DNA of 64,000 nucleotides from Stagnimonas sp. (GCA_030696045.1 JAUYNO010000067.1:1-64000), one strand, 5' to 3'; shown: positions 8,606 through 16,947, counted from the stretch's first letter. The notes: generated by a model from the sequence alone, not told the origin. A program made the numbers and translations.

Positions 8606-9063
8606 GCGCGGCGGCGCTGCTGCCGCGCGCGGAATGGCTGCAGGTAGTCCGCAACGCGCCGCTGGTGTCCATCGACCTGATCCTGATCGACCCGCAGGGC
8701 CGGGTGTTGCTGGGCCTGCGTGAAAACGAGCCAGCGCGCGACTGCTGGTTTGTCCCCGGCGGCGTGATCCGCAAGGGCGAATCCCTGGACGCCGCCTTCA
8801 GCCGTATCGCCGAGACCGAACTGGGCCTGCCGCTGCGCCGCCAGGACGCCGAGCTGCTGGGCGTCTACGAGCATTTCTACCAGCAGAACTTCGCCGGGGC
8901 TGCCGGCTTCGGCACCCATTACGTGGTGCTGGCACACCGTCTGGCGCTGGCTGGCGCGCTGCAGCCGGCCGATGCCCAGCATCGCGCGCTACGCTGGTTC
9001 CGGGTCGACGAGCTGCTGGCCGAGCCGGCAGTGCACGCCAACGTCAAGGCCTACTTCCGCTGA
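8602..9063 (+). CDS. Nudix hydrolase, GDP-mannose mannosyl hydrolase type
   Basis: 153-aa Nudix-fold protein. [18 protein letters not shown] at residues 10-27, the box [24 protein letters not shown], and the downstream [11 protein letters not shown] and THYVVLAH all follow GDP-mannose mannosyl hydrolase (Gmm/WcaH). As in that subfamily, the usual REXXEE core of the Nudix box is altered (SRIAETE), which fits cleavage at the sugar carbon rather than at the pyrophosphate. It would release mannose from GDP-mannose, a function normally tied to surface polysaccharide, yet no other sugar-nucleotide gene is nearby. The GTG start overlaps the lipA stop. Confidence 0.8.
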   Translation: MSAAALLPRAEWLQVVRNAPLVSIDLILIDPQGRVLLGLRENEPARDCWFVPGGVIRKGESLDAAFSRIAETELGLPLRRQDAELLGVYEHFYQQNFAGAAGFGTHYVVLAHRLALAGALQPADAQHRALRWFRVDELLAEPAVHANVKAYFR

Positions 9064-9096
9064 GCCGGGACTGCCAGGGCGTGAACACAGCGCAGC

Positions 9097-9138
9097 CTGA
9101 TCTGGATCAGTCAGTCGCGGCAGGCAGGCCGGTACACT
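9097..9138 (+). promoter_or_regulatory. FNR/ANR-type box with -10 for cytochrome b561
   Basis: CTGATCTGGATCAG at 9097-9110 is a perfect 14-bp palindrome except for its centre and matches the FNR/ANR consensus TTGAT-N4-ATCAA at 8 of 10 positions. A -10-like TACACT lies at 9133-9138, implying transcription start near 9145. The box centre (9103.5) would then sit at about -41.5, the standard place for FNR/CRP-type activation. Binding by a related regulator such as DNR or CRP is possible. Confidence 0.5.
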
Positions 9139-9186
9139 TTTGGCGAACCCAGAGCCGTCACGGATCAATTCACCGAGGAGCCATTG

Positions 9187-9735
9187 ATGAGCTGGCGCAA
9201 TAACGCAGACCGTTATGGATCACTGTTGATCGCCCTGCACTGGTTCATGCTGCTGCAACTGGCGGCGGTGTATGCCTGCATCGAGCTGCGCGAATTCTTT
9301 CCCAAGGGCAGCGACCCTCGCGAGGCACTCAAGGCCTGGCATTTCATGCTGGGGCTGTCGGTGTTCGCCCTGGTCTGGCTGCGGCTGGCGGTGCGGCTGG
9401 GCAGCGGGCCCGCGCCCGGCATCCAGCCAGCACCGGCGCCCTGGCAGCAGGCCCTGGCGAAGCTGATGCACTTCGCGCTCTACGGCCTGATGATCGGAAT
9501 GCCGTTGGGGGGCTGGCTGCTGCTGAGCGCCAGCGGCAAGACCATCCCCTTTTTCGGCCTGCAACTGCCGCCGCTGATCGGCGTCAACAAGGAACTGGCG
9601 AAACTGATCAAGGAAATCCACGAGACCGGCGGGACCGTCGGCTACTACCTGATCGGCCTGCACGCCACGGCAGCGCTGCTCCACCACTATCTGGTCAAGG
9701 ACGACACTGTCCGGCGCATGCTGCCCCGCCGTTGA
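9187..9735 (+). CDS. Cytochrome b561 family protein
   Basis: Inner-membrane diheme b-type cytochrome of the prokaryotic b561 (DUF4405/CybB-like) family. The 182-aa protein has four membrane spans, beginning with RYGSLLIALHWFMLLQLAAVY and including WHFMLGLSVFALVWLRLAVRL, the span at residues about 93-118 and GYYLIGLHATAALLHHYLV. His residues in HWF, WHF, MHF and LHATAALLHH are placed to bind heme, and WLRLAVR is a family hallmark. Such proteins move electrons from quinol or to superoxide. The start at 9187 has AGGAG at 9176-9180. The gene follows an FNR-type box, suggesting expression at low oxygen, and is followed by a GC hairpin. Confidence 0.88.
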   Translation: MSWRNNADRYGSLLIALHWFMLLQLAAVYACIELREFFPKGSDPREALKAWHFMLGLSVFALVWLRLAVRLGSGPAPGIQPAPAPWQQALAKLMHFALYGLMIGMPLGGWLLLSASGKTIPFFGLQLPPLIGVNKELAKLIKEIHETGGTVGYYLIGLHATAALLHHYLVKDDTVRRMLPRR

Positions 9736-9767
9736 GCCGCTGCGGGTCCGGCGTGTTTCGCAGCGGC
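9736..9767 (+). terminator. GC hairpin after cytochrome b561
   Basis: GCCGCTGCG at 9736-9744 pairs perfectly with CGCAGCGGC at 9759-9767 across a 14-base loop, starting directly after the stop codon. There is no T-run, so it may be a weak or Rho-assisted terminator, or an RNA-stabilising hairpin. Confidence 0.35.
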
Positions 9768-9790
9768 CTAGTCGTCGGTCGTTCCTGCGC

Positions 9791-9804
9791 CTGACCTGAG
9801 TCAA
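9791..9804 (+). promoter_or_regulatory. Second, weaker FNR-like box before the P-type ATPase
   Basis: CTGACCTGAGTCAA keeps dyad symmetry (TGAC/GTCA) and matches TTGAT-N4-ATCAA at 7 of 10 positions. It lies 62 bp before the ATPase start. It shares CTGA-CTG with the better site at 9097. No convincing -10 lies at the expected distance, so it may be a degenerate site. Confidence 0.25.
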
Positions 9805-9865
9805 TGCGGTGGCGGCATGCCCGCCGCAAGCTTGGCCCGCCCACCCAGCGCCGCCAGCCCTCCGC

Positions 9866-12343
9866 ATGCGCCACACCGTGCCACCCGACCGCCTGCAGGA
9901 CCTGGCCGACGACGCCAACGGCTTGAGCGCCGAGGTCGCCGCCGAGCGGCAGCAGCGCCACGGCAGCAACGACATCCTTGGCGACGCGCCGGCCGGCTGG
10001 GCGCCGGTACTGCGCGATTCGGCGCGCGATCCGATGATCTGGTTCCTCGCCGCCACCGCGGCGCTGTTTGCCTGGCTCGGCGATCTGGTCGAGGCGACCG
10101 TGCTCGCCAGCGCGCTGCTGCCGATCCTGGGCATGGACGCCTATCTGCACCGGCGCACCCAGGCCAGCACCGAGGGACTCGCCGGCCAGCTGGCGGCGCG
10201 GGCAAGGGTGCTGCGCGACGGCCGCGAGCTGGAGATCGCCGCCCAGGCATTGGTGCCGGGCGACATCGCCATCATCGCTGCCTCCGAAGCCTTCCCGGCC
10301 GACGGGATCATCGCCGCCGGTACCGGCCTGCAAGTCGACGAATCGGCCCTGAGCGGCGAGGCGCTGCCGGTGCGCAAACGCGCGCTCGCGCGCGCCGACT
10401 GCGGCGCCTCCGTGGAGCACGAACACTGGGGCTCCGCCGGCACCCGGCTGCTGACCGGCGAGGCGCGGCTACGGGTGATCCACACCGGCAGCGACACCCT
10501 GTACGGCGAGATCGTGCGCCTGGCCCGCGCCGGTCAGCAGGAACGCACACCGCTGCAGCGCGCGGTCGGCTCGCTGGTACTGACCCTGGTGCTGGTGGCC
10601 GTGGTCCTGTGCCTGGTCCTGGCGGCAACCCGCCTGGTGCAGGGGCACGGCTTGGTCGATGCACTGCTGAGCGCGGTGACACTGGCGATAGCAGCGTTTC
10701 CGGAGGAGTTTCCGGTGGTGTTCACCTGCTTTCTCGGCGTCGGCGTCTACCGGCTGGCACGGCGCAAGGCGCTGGTACGGCGGGCGGCAGTGGTCGAGAA
10801 CATCGGCCGCGTCAGCTGCATCTGCTCGGACAAGACCGGCACCCTGACCGAGGGGCGCCTGCGGCTGGAGCACCTGCTGCCGGTCACGGAAACCGGGGAC
10901 GCGGCGCTACTGCGCGCCGCAGCGCTGGCCTCGCGCGCCGAGAGCGGCGATCCGATGGACCTGGCGATCCTGGCAAAGGCAGGTGCCAGCGATGGCGGGG
11001 AGCTAATGGCGACGTTCCCGTTCACCGAGGATCGGCGCCGCGAGACCGCGATCCTGCGCCAGGGCGACGGTGTGCTGCGGGCGGTGACCAAGGGCGCGCC
11101 CGAGACGGTGCTGACGATGACCACACTGCCGGACGTGGAACGGACGCTCTGGCTGCAACGGGTGCTGGAGTACGCAACCAGCGGCCACAAGGTGGTGGCC
11201 TGCGCCGAGCGGTCACTCGACCGCTGGGTCGACGGCGAGCCCGAGCGCGACTACCGCTTCCTGGGCCTGCTGGCCTTCGAGGACCCGCTGCGCCCCGGCG
11301 TCACCGACGCAGTGGCCGAAGCGCAGGCCGCCGGCATCCGCGTGATCATGGTCACCGGCGATCACCCGGCGACCGCGCGGGCGATCGCCGCCGAGCTGGG
11401 ACTGGGCGCGAACCACGGCGGCCCGCGGGTGATCGAGGGTGCGGAGCTGACGGCGCAGCTGCAGCGCGGGGTCAGCGACGGCTTGCGCGGCGTCGACGTG
11501 GTCGCTCGCTGTCTGCCGGCACAGAAGCTGGAGCTGGTGAGCGCGCTGCGCGGCGGTGGTGACATCGTCGCGGTGACCGGCGACGGCATCAATGACGTGC
11601 CGGCCCTGCGCGGCGCTGACGTCGGCATCGCGATGGGGGAGCGCGGCACCCGCAGCGCGCGCGAAGTCGCCGCCATCGTGCTGCTCGACGACAATTTCCG
11701 CAGCATCGTCGGCGCCATCGCCGAAGGCCGGCAGCTGTTCGACACCCTGCGCCTGAGCTTTGCCTATCTGCTGATGGTGCACATCCCGCTGGTGCTGACC
11801 GCCGCCTTCATTCCGCTGGCCGGCTACCCGGTGCTGTACCTGCCGATCCACATCGTCTGGATCGAGCTGATCATCCACCCGACCGCGTTGCTGGTGTTCC
11901 AGCAGCTACCCTCCTCCGGCCGCCTCGCGCCGCTGCGGCGCAGCACACGGCTGCGCTTCTTCGACCGCCGCGAGTGGCTGCTGATCGCCAGCGTCGGCGG
12001 GCTGCTGGCGCTGATGGTGGCGCTGGCCTACGGCCGCAGCCTCGGTCCGGACCAGGACCTGGGCCATGCCCGGGCGATGGCGATGGTGATGCTGGTGCTC
12101 GGCAGCGCGGCGCTGACCGCGGCACTGAGCCGCCTGCGTACGCCGGCCGCCGCGATCACCATCGCCGCCAGCCTGCTGTCGGCCGTGCTGCTGGTGCAGC
12201 AGCCGCAGCTCGCCGGCCTGCTGCACCTGGCGCCGCTGCACCTCGATGACTGGCTGATCGCCCTGCTGGCCACCGCGCTCGCGGGCGGGCTGGCCAGCCT
12301 GCTGGGCACGCCGCCACGCCAGCCGCCGGTGCAGGCGCCATGA
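9866..12343 (+). CDS. Cation-translocating P-type ATPase, PEEFP subgroup
   Basis: Integral membrane ATPase of about 825 aa. Motifs: actuator loop VDESALSGEALPV, phosphorylation site DKTGTLTEG with Asp322, nucleotide-domain KGAPE, and hinge VTGDGINDVPAL. The membrane motif in the fourth core span is FPEEFPVVFTCFLGVG, not the PEGLP of calcium pumps or CPC of copper pumps, so the ion is not predictable. N-terminal heavy-metal-binding domains are absent. The GTG at 9809 would add 19 poor residues; ATG at 9866 is preferred. The stop overlaps the next start (ATGA), so it is coupled to the redox genes downstream, an unusual partnership. Confidence 0.9.
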   Translation: MRHTVPPDRLQDLADDANGLSAEVAAERQQRHGSNDILGDAPAGWAPVLRDSARDPMIWFLAATAALFAWLGDLVEATVLASALLPILGMDAYLHRRTQASTEGLAGQLAARARVLRDGRELEIAAQALVPGDIAIIAASEAFPADGIIAAGTGLQVDESALSGEALPVRKRALARADCGASVEHEHWGSAGTRLLTGEARLRVIHTGSDTLYGEIVRLARAGQQERTPLQRAVGSLVLTLVLVAVVLCLVLAATRLVQGHGLVDALLSAVTLAIAAFPEEFPVVFTCFLGVGVYRLARRKALVRRAAVVENIGRVSCICSDKTGTLTEGRLRLEHLLPVTETGDAALLRAAALASRAESGDPMDLAILAKAGASDGGELMATFPFTEDRRRETAILRQGDGVLRAVTKGAPETVLTMTTLPDVERTLWLQRVLEYATSGHKVVACAERSLDRWVDGEPERDYRFLGLLAFEDPLRPGVTDAVAEAQAAGIRVIMVTGDHPATARAIAAELGLGANHGGPRVIEGAELTAQLQRGVSDGLRGVDVVARCLPAQKLELVSALRGGGDIVAVTGDGINDVPALRGADVGIAMGERGTRSAREVAAIVLLDDNFRSIVGAIAEGRQLFDTLRLSFAYLLMVHIPLVLTAAFIPLAGYPVLYLPIHIVWIELIIHPTALLVFQQLPSSGRLAPLRRSTRLRFFDRREWLLIASVGGLLALMVALAYGRSLGPDQDLGHARAMAMVMLVLGSAALTAALSRLRTPAAAITIAASLLSAVLLVQQPQLAGLLHLAPLHLDDWLIALLATALAGGLASLLGTPPRQPPVQAP

Positions 12344-13512
12344 GCCGTATCGAACTGCTGACCGGCATCGTCGCCGTGCTGGCGCTGCAACTCCTGGCCC
12401 TGCTCGGGCTGGCGCTCTACCGCTTCCGCCGGGACCGGCAGACCCGGGGACCCGAACCGGCCTGGCCCGGTGCCCGCCGATTTCGCGTGCGCCGGCGTGC
12501 GCCCGAGAACGGCGACGGCAGCATTGTCTCGTTCGAGCTCGAACCGGTGGACGGTCAGCCGTTGCCGGCGTTCCTGCCGGGTCAGTTCCTGGGCTTCGAG
12601 TTGCCCTTGCCCGGCGGCGCGGGGCAAGCCGCTAGTACCGAGATCCGCTGCTACTCCCTGTCCGATCGCCCCGATCCGGACCACTACCGGGTGACGATCC
12701 GACGGGTCGTGGGCGGGCGCGGGTCGGGCTACTTCCACGATCAAGTGCAGGTCGGCACGGTGCTGTCGGTGCGGGCACCCTCCGGCCGGTTCCGGCTCGG
12801 CCCGGACGACGGCCGGCCACTGGTGCTGATCGGTGGCGGCATCGGCATCACGCCAATGCTCAGCATGCTCGCCAGCCGGCTGCGGCAACCACTGCGCCAA
12901 GATCTGTGGCTGTTCTACGGCACCCGCGACGCCACCGACCAGATCATGGGCAGCTGGCTGGATGCGGCAGCGCGGCAGCATCCGCAACTGCACCTGCAGC
13001 TGTGCCACAGCCGCCCCGCTGGCAATGAGCGCCTGGGCCTCGACTACCAGCACGCCGGGCACGTGGACCTGCCGCTGCTGCGCCGGGTGCTGCCCTCGCC
13101 GCATTGCCACTTCCATGTCTGCGGCCCGCGGGCAATGCTGGAAAGCCTGGTGCCGGCGCTGCGCGACTGGGGCGTGCCCGAAGCGGATATCCACTACGAG
13201 GCCTTCGGCCCCGCCTCGCTGGCGCCCGGGCAGCCGCACGAAGCCGGCGAGGACGTCGCCTGGCAGGTACGGTTCACGCGCTCCGGCCGGACCCTGAGCT
13301 GGACGCAGCGGCGGGGCTCGCTTCTGGAGTTGGCCGAGGCCGCCGGACTCGTGATCGACTCCGGCTGTCGCGCCGGCAGTTGCGGCAGCTGCCGCACCGG
13401 AATCGAAAGTGGCGCGGTGCGCTACCGCCAGGCGCCCGGGTTCGATTGCGGCGCCGGCCACTGCCTGCCCTGCGTCTGCGTACCCGCCAGCGATCTGGCG
13501 CTGTCGGCCTGA
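12340..13512 (+). CDS. Membrane-anchored ferredoxin-NAD(P)H reductase with C-terminal 2Fe-2S domain
   Basis: 390-aa flavin reductase. Order: one N-terminal membrane span (residues 6-28), FAD-binding barrel with RCYSLSD (RxYS, near 105-111), a GxxxPS-like APSGRF, NAD(P)-binding GGGIGITPMLSML near 165-177 with the closing CGPRAM, then a plant-type ferredoxin domain CRAGSCGSC at about 343-351 with the fourth Cys in the HCLPCVCVP segment. The layout is that of the Hmp/phenol-hydroxylase reductase family without globin. It would take electrons from NAD(P)H at the cytoplasmic face. ATGA overlap with the ATPase; nine bases separate it from the heme membrane protein that is its likely acceptor. Confidence 0.9.
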   Translation: MSRIELLTGIVAVLALQLLALLGLALYRFRRDRQTRGPEPAWPGARRFRVRRRAPENGDGSIVSFELEPVDGQPLPAFLPGQFLGFELPLPGGAGQAASTEIRCYSLSDRPDPDHYRVTIRRVVGGRGSGYFHDQVQVGTVLSVRAPSGRFRLGPDDGRPLVLIGGGIGITPMLSMLASRLRQPLRQDLWLFYGTRDATDQIMGSWLDAAARQHPQLHLQLCHSRPAGNERLGLDYQHAGHVDLPLLRRVLPSPHCHFHVCGPRAMLESLVPALRDWGVPEADIHYEAFGPASLAPGQPHEAGEDVAWQVRFTRSGRTLSWTQRRGSLLELAEAAGLVIDSGCRAGSCGSCRTGIESGAVRYRQAPGFDCGAGHCLPCVCVPASDLALSA

Positions 13513-13520
13513 ACCAGGCA

Positions 13521-14099
13521 ATGAACCGCTCGCTATTCCGCCGCGATGCCCTGCCGCTGCTGCTGCTGTTCCTGGCACTGGTGGCCGCGACCACCGCAAC
13601 CGACGCCCTGCTGCATCGGCTGGAACTGGTCTGGATCGGACGCTATCTGGGCATACCAGGCACGCTGCTGATCCTGCTGTCGATGCGCTATTCGCTGCGC
13701 AAGCACGGGTTGATCGCACAGGGCGAGCCGCGCCGCCTGCTGCGCCAGCATGAGGCGCTGGCCTGGCTCGGTTCGCTGCTGGTACTGGTGCACGCCGGCA
13801 TCCACTTCCGGGCCATCCTGCCCTGGCTGGCGACGGCCGCGATGCTGGTCAACATCCTCAGCGGCCTCACCGGCAAGTTCCTGCTGCCGCGCGCGCGCCG
13901 TCACGTCGAGGAGCGGCGCGGCCGGATGGCCGCCCGTGGACTGTCCGGCGACCAGATGGACGCCAAGCTGTACTGGGACGCGCTGATGCTGGATGCGATG
14001 GCGAACTGGCGCACGGTGCATGTGCCGATCGCCCTCGCCTTCGCCGGGCTGGCGCTGGCGCACGTGCTGTCGATCTTCCTGTACTGGAGCTGGCGATGA
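13521..14099 (+). CDS. Two-heme b-type membrane protein, ferric reductase/NOX-like core
   Basis: 192-aa protein with five or so membrane spans and a basic cytoplasmic stretch. Two His pairs are spaced exactly alike: His75 in RQHEALAW with the His in LVHAGIH, and the His in TVHVPIAL with the His in LAHVLSI. Each pair is separated by 13 residues. H-X13-H pairs in two helices are the bis-His heme signature of the NOX/ferric reductase membrane domain, so two stacked b hemes crossing the membrane are predicted. It has no flavin domain of its own; the gene before it encodes one. It overlaps the cytochrome c gene by ATGA. The electron route cytoplasm to periplasm is an inference. Confidence 0.75.
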   Translation: MNRSLFRRDALPLLLLFLALVAATTATDALLHRLELVWIGRYLGIPGTLLILLSMRYSLRKHGLIAQGEPRRLLRQHEALAWLGSLLVLVHAGIHFRAILPWLATAAMLVNILSGLTGKFLLPRARRHVEERRGRMAARGLSGDQMDAKLYWDALMLDAMANWRTVHVPIALAFAGLALAHVLSIFLYWSWR

Positions 14100-14806
14100 A
14101 GCTGCGCCGGATACTGCTGTACGGGGTCGGCGCAAACCTGCTCGCGCTGCTGGCGCTGGCCTGGATCCACCCCGAACCCATGCTGAGCCCTGGCGACCTC
14201 TCCGCCGCCCACCAGCCGCTGGCGAGCGACTGCTTTGCCTGCCACGCACCGTTCCGTGGCGCCCGCGACGAGGACTGCCTGGCCTGTCACCCTCGGGAAC
14301 GCATCGGCCGCTTCCGCAGCAGCGGCGAGGCGATCAGCGCCAGCACCACCCGACCGGCGTTTCACCAGCAGCTGGTCGACCAGCAATGCCTGGCCTGCCA
14401 CCGCGAGCATCGCGGCCGCGAGGCGCGAGCCTCGACGGGGGAGTTCCGGCACGAGCTGTTGCCGCCGGCGGCGCGACAACACTGCGGTGGCTGCCATCAG
14501 AAGCCGAACGACATGCTGCACCGCGAGCTGCGCGCCGAGTGCACACAGTGCCATGACACCCGGGCCTGGAGCCCCGCGCAGTTCGACCACGAGCGCTATT
14601 TCCGGCTCGACCGGGACCACGATGTCGAGTGCTCGCGTTGCCACAGCGGCGGGAATTTCAGCGGTTACAGCTGCTACGGCTGCCACCAGCACACGCCCGC
14701 CAACATCCGCGCCGAGCACCTCGAGGAAGGAATCCGCGACTTCGAGAACTGCGTGCGCTGCCATCGCAGCGCCGAGGAACCCGAAGCCGAAGACGGCGGC
14801 GATTGA
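14096..14806 (+). CDS. Octaheme c-type cytochrome, membrane-anchored periplasmic
   Basis: 236-aa protein with an N-terminal hydrophobic segment (residues 6-24) that could be a signal or anchor, then eight CxxCH heme sites beginning at residues 46, 61, 98, 130, 149, 179, 193 and 219. Extra His residues between motifs (for example HREHRG and FDHERYFRLDRDHD) could serve as distal ligands, as in cytochrome c3 and class III multiheme proteins. No catalytic features of octaheme nitrite or tetrathionate reductases are apparent and it is far shorter than those, so it is more likely an electron carrier. It ends the four-gene cluster, and the acidic tail EEPEAEDGGD precedes an inverted-repeat element. 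Confidence 0.92.
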   Translation: MKLRRILLYGVGANLLALLALAWIHPEPMLSPGDLSAAHQPLASDCFACHAPFRGARDEDCLACHPRERIGRFRSSGEAISASTTRPAFHQQLVDQQCLACHREHRGREARASTGEFRHELLPPAARQHCGGCHQKPNDMLHRELRAECTQCHDTRAWSPAQFDHERYFRLDRDHDVECSRCHSGGNFSGYSCYGCHQHTPANIRAEHLEEGIRDFENCVRCHRSAEEPEAEDGGD

Positions 14807-14841
14807 GGCCGCCGTCCGCCCGCACCGAAAACAGGCCGGGG

Positions 14842-15094
14842 CTAGCCCGCATTTCTCACAGGGTCGCCTTCGATCCTGCTCTGCACATCGGACTTTGCTG
14901 AAAACTTCATACGGTTCTCTTTGAACACGCCATCGCCCGGATCGAAGGCTGATCGGCGCTGGCCTGTCTGCGGTGTCATCGGCTTGGGCTTCACTCAACC
15001 CTTGGAACAACCAAGGGTTTCGCTCCAGCCCGGCGCCGCTGACATCCTCAACATACGGCCAGCACTCGATCCCCCTGCGAGAAATGCGGGCTAG
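14842..15094. repeat. 253-bp element with 22-bp inverted ends and an internal hairpin
   Basis: The left end (14842-14863, CTAGCCCGCATTTCTCACAG...) and the right end (15073-15094) are reverse complements at 21 of 22 positions. Inside are a second inverted pair (GCCTTCGATCC at about 14866-14876 with GGATCGAAGGC at 14939-14949) and a perfect 9-bp hairpin AACCCTTGG/CCAAGGGTT (14997-15019, loop AACAA). It encodes no convincing protein. It sits between convergent genes, and the stop codon of the diguanylate cyclase lies in its right end. MITE-like insertion, or a large intergenic repeat acting as a transcription stop, are the options. Confidence 0.55.
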
Positions 15095-16947
15095 GACTCC
15101 GGCGCGGCGCGCACGCAATCGCGGCCGTCGCGCTTGGCCTGGTAGAGCGCGGCGTCGGCCATGGCCAGCAACTGTTCGCGGCTGGTGCCCGCTCCGGGCA
15201 CCACCGCCGCGACGCCAAGACTGGCCGTGACCTGAGGTCCGGCACCCGGCGCGCCATGCGGCAGGGCGAGTGCGTGTATGGCCTCGCGTAGTGTTTCCGC
15301 CAGCCGCAGCGCCTGCTCCAGGTCGGTATGTCCGAGCACCGCCACGAACTCCTCGCCGCCGTAGCGTGCGAACAGATCGGCCGGGCGCCGCAGGCACTGC
15401 CGGGCCGCCTTCGCTACCCGCCGCAGGCAGTCATCGCCGGCCGGATGCCCCAGGTGATCGTTGTAGCGCTTGAAATGATCGATATCGAGCATGATCAGGG
15501 CCAGCGGCTGGCCCTGCCGTTGCGCCAGTCGCCAGCTGCCGGCCAGGAAGTCCTCGAAGGCGCGGCGGTTGGCGACCCCGGTCAGGGCATCCTCGCCGGT
15601 CAGTCGCTCCAGCTCGGAGTTGGCGATGGCCAGTTCGGCGTTGGCGATCTGCAGGGCGCGGCTGCGCTCGTTCAGTTCCCGGGTCCGGGTCTCGACCTGA
15701 CGTTCGCGCTCGGAAAGGTTGTCCTGCAGGCGCAGGCGCAGCTGGTCGCTCTCGGACAGCGCGGCGCCCTGCTCGCGCAGGGTCTGCCTCAGCCGCTGGC
15801 TGAGCGCGCCATAACCGGCGAACAGCTCCTGCACTTCGCGCGGCGCCGAGCGCGGCGGAGCCGGCGGCTCCGCGCCGGCGTCGAACGCCGCCACCTCGCG
15901 GGCCAATCGCAGGATCGGCGCCGCCACCTGGGCCGCCAGCCTGCGGGCTATGAAGCCGGTGAGCGCCAGCGCTGTCAGCAGCAGCACCAGGGTCAGGCCG
16001 GCCGCCTGGCGCTCCAGCGCCCCGAGCACCCGGGTCTGACGCCAGGCTACGACTTCCCAGCCGGCTTGCAGCGGCCAGCGCACCAGCAGGTAGCCCGGCC
16101 CGGACTCGCCACGCGCCGGCTGGTAACGGACGGCCTCGCCCGGAGCCGCCGACCGCACCCGGCCCAGCGCCGGCATGTCTGCCAGGCTAGTCAGCGTCGA
16201 CTGCCCGGATTGGGCGCTGGCGTAGATCACGCGAGCCTCGGGGTCGAGCACGACCATGGCCAGCTCGGCGCCGGCTTGCAGCGGATCGAAACGGCCCAGG
16301 CGCGACAGATCCAGCGAGCCCTCGACCACGCCGCGCGGCTGACCCGAGGGTCCGTGCAAGGGCACCGACAGCGCCACGATGGGGTCCTCGCCGAAACCGC
16401 GCCCGCGAAAAACGCCCGAGACATAGGCCCGGTCCCTCAGCATCGGCACCTGGAAGTAGCTGCGATCCGAAACCGTGCCGTCGGCATTCAGTAGGTCCGG
16501 TGGCACCGGCCGGCCACTCATTGAGGCGGCCACCACGCTGCCATCGGCAGCGGCCACCAGCAAGCTGATGAACCCCGGATGCTGGGGGTGGCCACGCTCC
16601 AGCAGGCGGGTCAGCCCGGCGCCCGCCGCCGGCCCCGCAGGGTCGATCTCGACCGCCAGCGCCGCCAGGCTGCCCAGTGCGGCGAGATGCTGCTCCAGGT
16701 AGAGGTCGATCTGCGCCGCGCTGCCGCGCGCCAGCTGCCGCAACTCCTCGGCGAAGCCGCCCTGCAGGCCACGGTTGTGCAGGAGCTGCAACACCAGCAC
16801 CAGCACCAGCATCGGCAAGGCCGCCACCAGGGCCAGACGCAGGCCCACCACCCGCTCCAGTGATGGCGCCGGGCGGCGCTCAGGCGCCGTGCGTCCATGC
16901 TGACTGCCCCGCGCTTCCAGCACGGGGTCCGAAGCGGAATGCGCCAT
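15091..16947 (-). CDS. Diguanylate cyclase with periplasmic Cache-type sensor
   Basis: 618-aa membrane protein predicted to make cyclic di-GMP in response to an external small molecule. Order: membrane span at about 32-52, periplasmic double-Cache-like domain to about 300, second span (LTLVLLLTALALTGFI), short HAMP-like stretch and coiled coil, then GGDEF. The active site reads RYGGEEF, an active variant, and RPAD lies five residues before it as the inhibitory I-site. NRRAFEDFL and LIMLDIDHFKRYND are intact. Start is ATG 16947, with a GTG one codon earlier. The stop lies in the right arm of the inverted-repeat element. Confidence 0.92.
   Translation of the reverse strand: MAHSASDPVLEARGSQHGRTAPERRPAPSLERVVGLRLALVAALPMLVLVLVLQLLHNRGLQGGFAEELRQLARGSAAQIDLYLEQHLAALGSLAALAVEIDPAGPAAGAGLTRLLERGHPQHPGFISLLVAAADGSVVAASMSGRPVPPDLLNADGTVSDRSYFQVPMLRDRAYVSGVFRGRGFGEDPIVALSVPLHGPSGQPRGVVEGSLDLSRLGRFDPLQAGAELAMVVLDPEARVIYASAQSGQSTLTSLADMPALGRVRSAAPGEAVRYQPARGESGPGYLLVRWPLQAGWEVVAWRQTRVLGALERQAAGLTLVLLLTALALTGFIARRLAAQVAAPILRLAREVAAFDAGAEPPAPPRSAPREVQELFAGYGALSQRLRQTLREQGAALSESDQLRLRLQDNLSERERQVETRTRELNERSRALQIANAELAIANSELERLTGEDALTGVANRRAFEDFLAGSWRLAQRQGQPLALIMLDIDHFKRYNDHLGHPAGDDCLRRVAKAARQCLRRPADLFARYGGEEFVAVLGHTDLEQALRLAETLREAIHALALPHGAPGAGPQVTASLGVAAVVPGAGTSREQLLAMADAALYQAKRDGRDCVRAAPES

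Noticed and set aside
9866..12343. Copper or other heavy-metal P-type ATPase
   Set aside because: No CPC/SPC membrane motif and no N-terminal CxxC metal-binding domains; the membrane motif is PEEFP.
14096..14806. Octaheme nitrite or tetrathionate reductase
   Set aside because: Too short (236 aa), all sites are ordinary CxxCH, with no CxxCK active-site heme.
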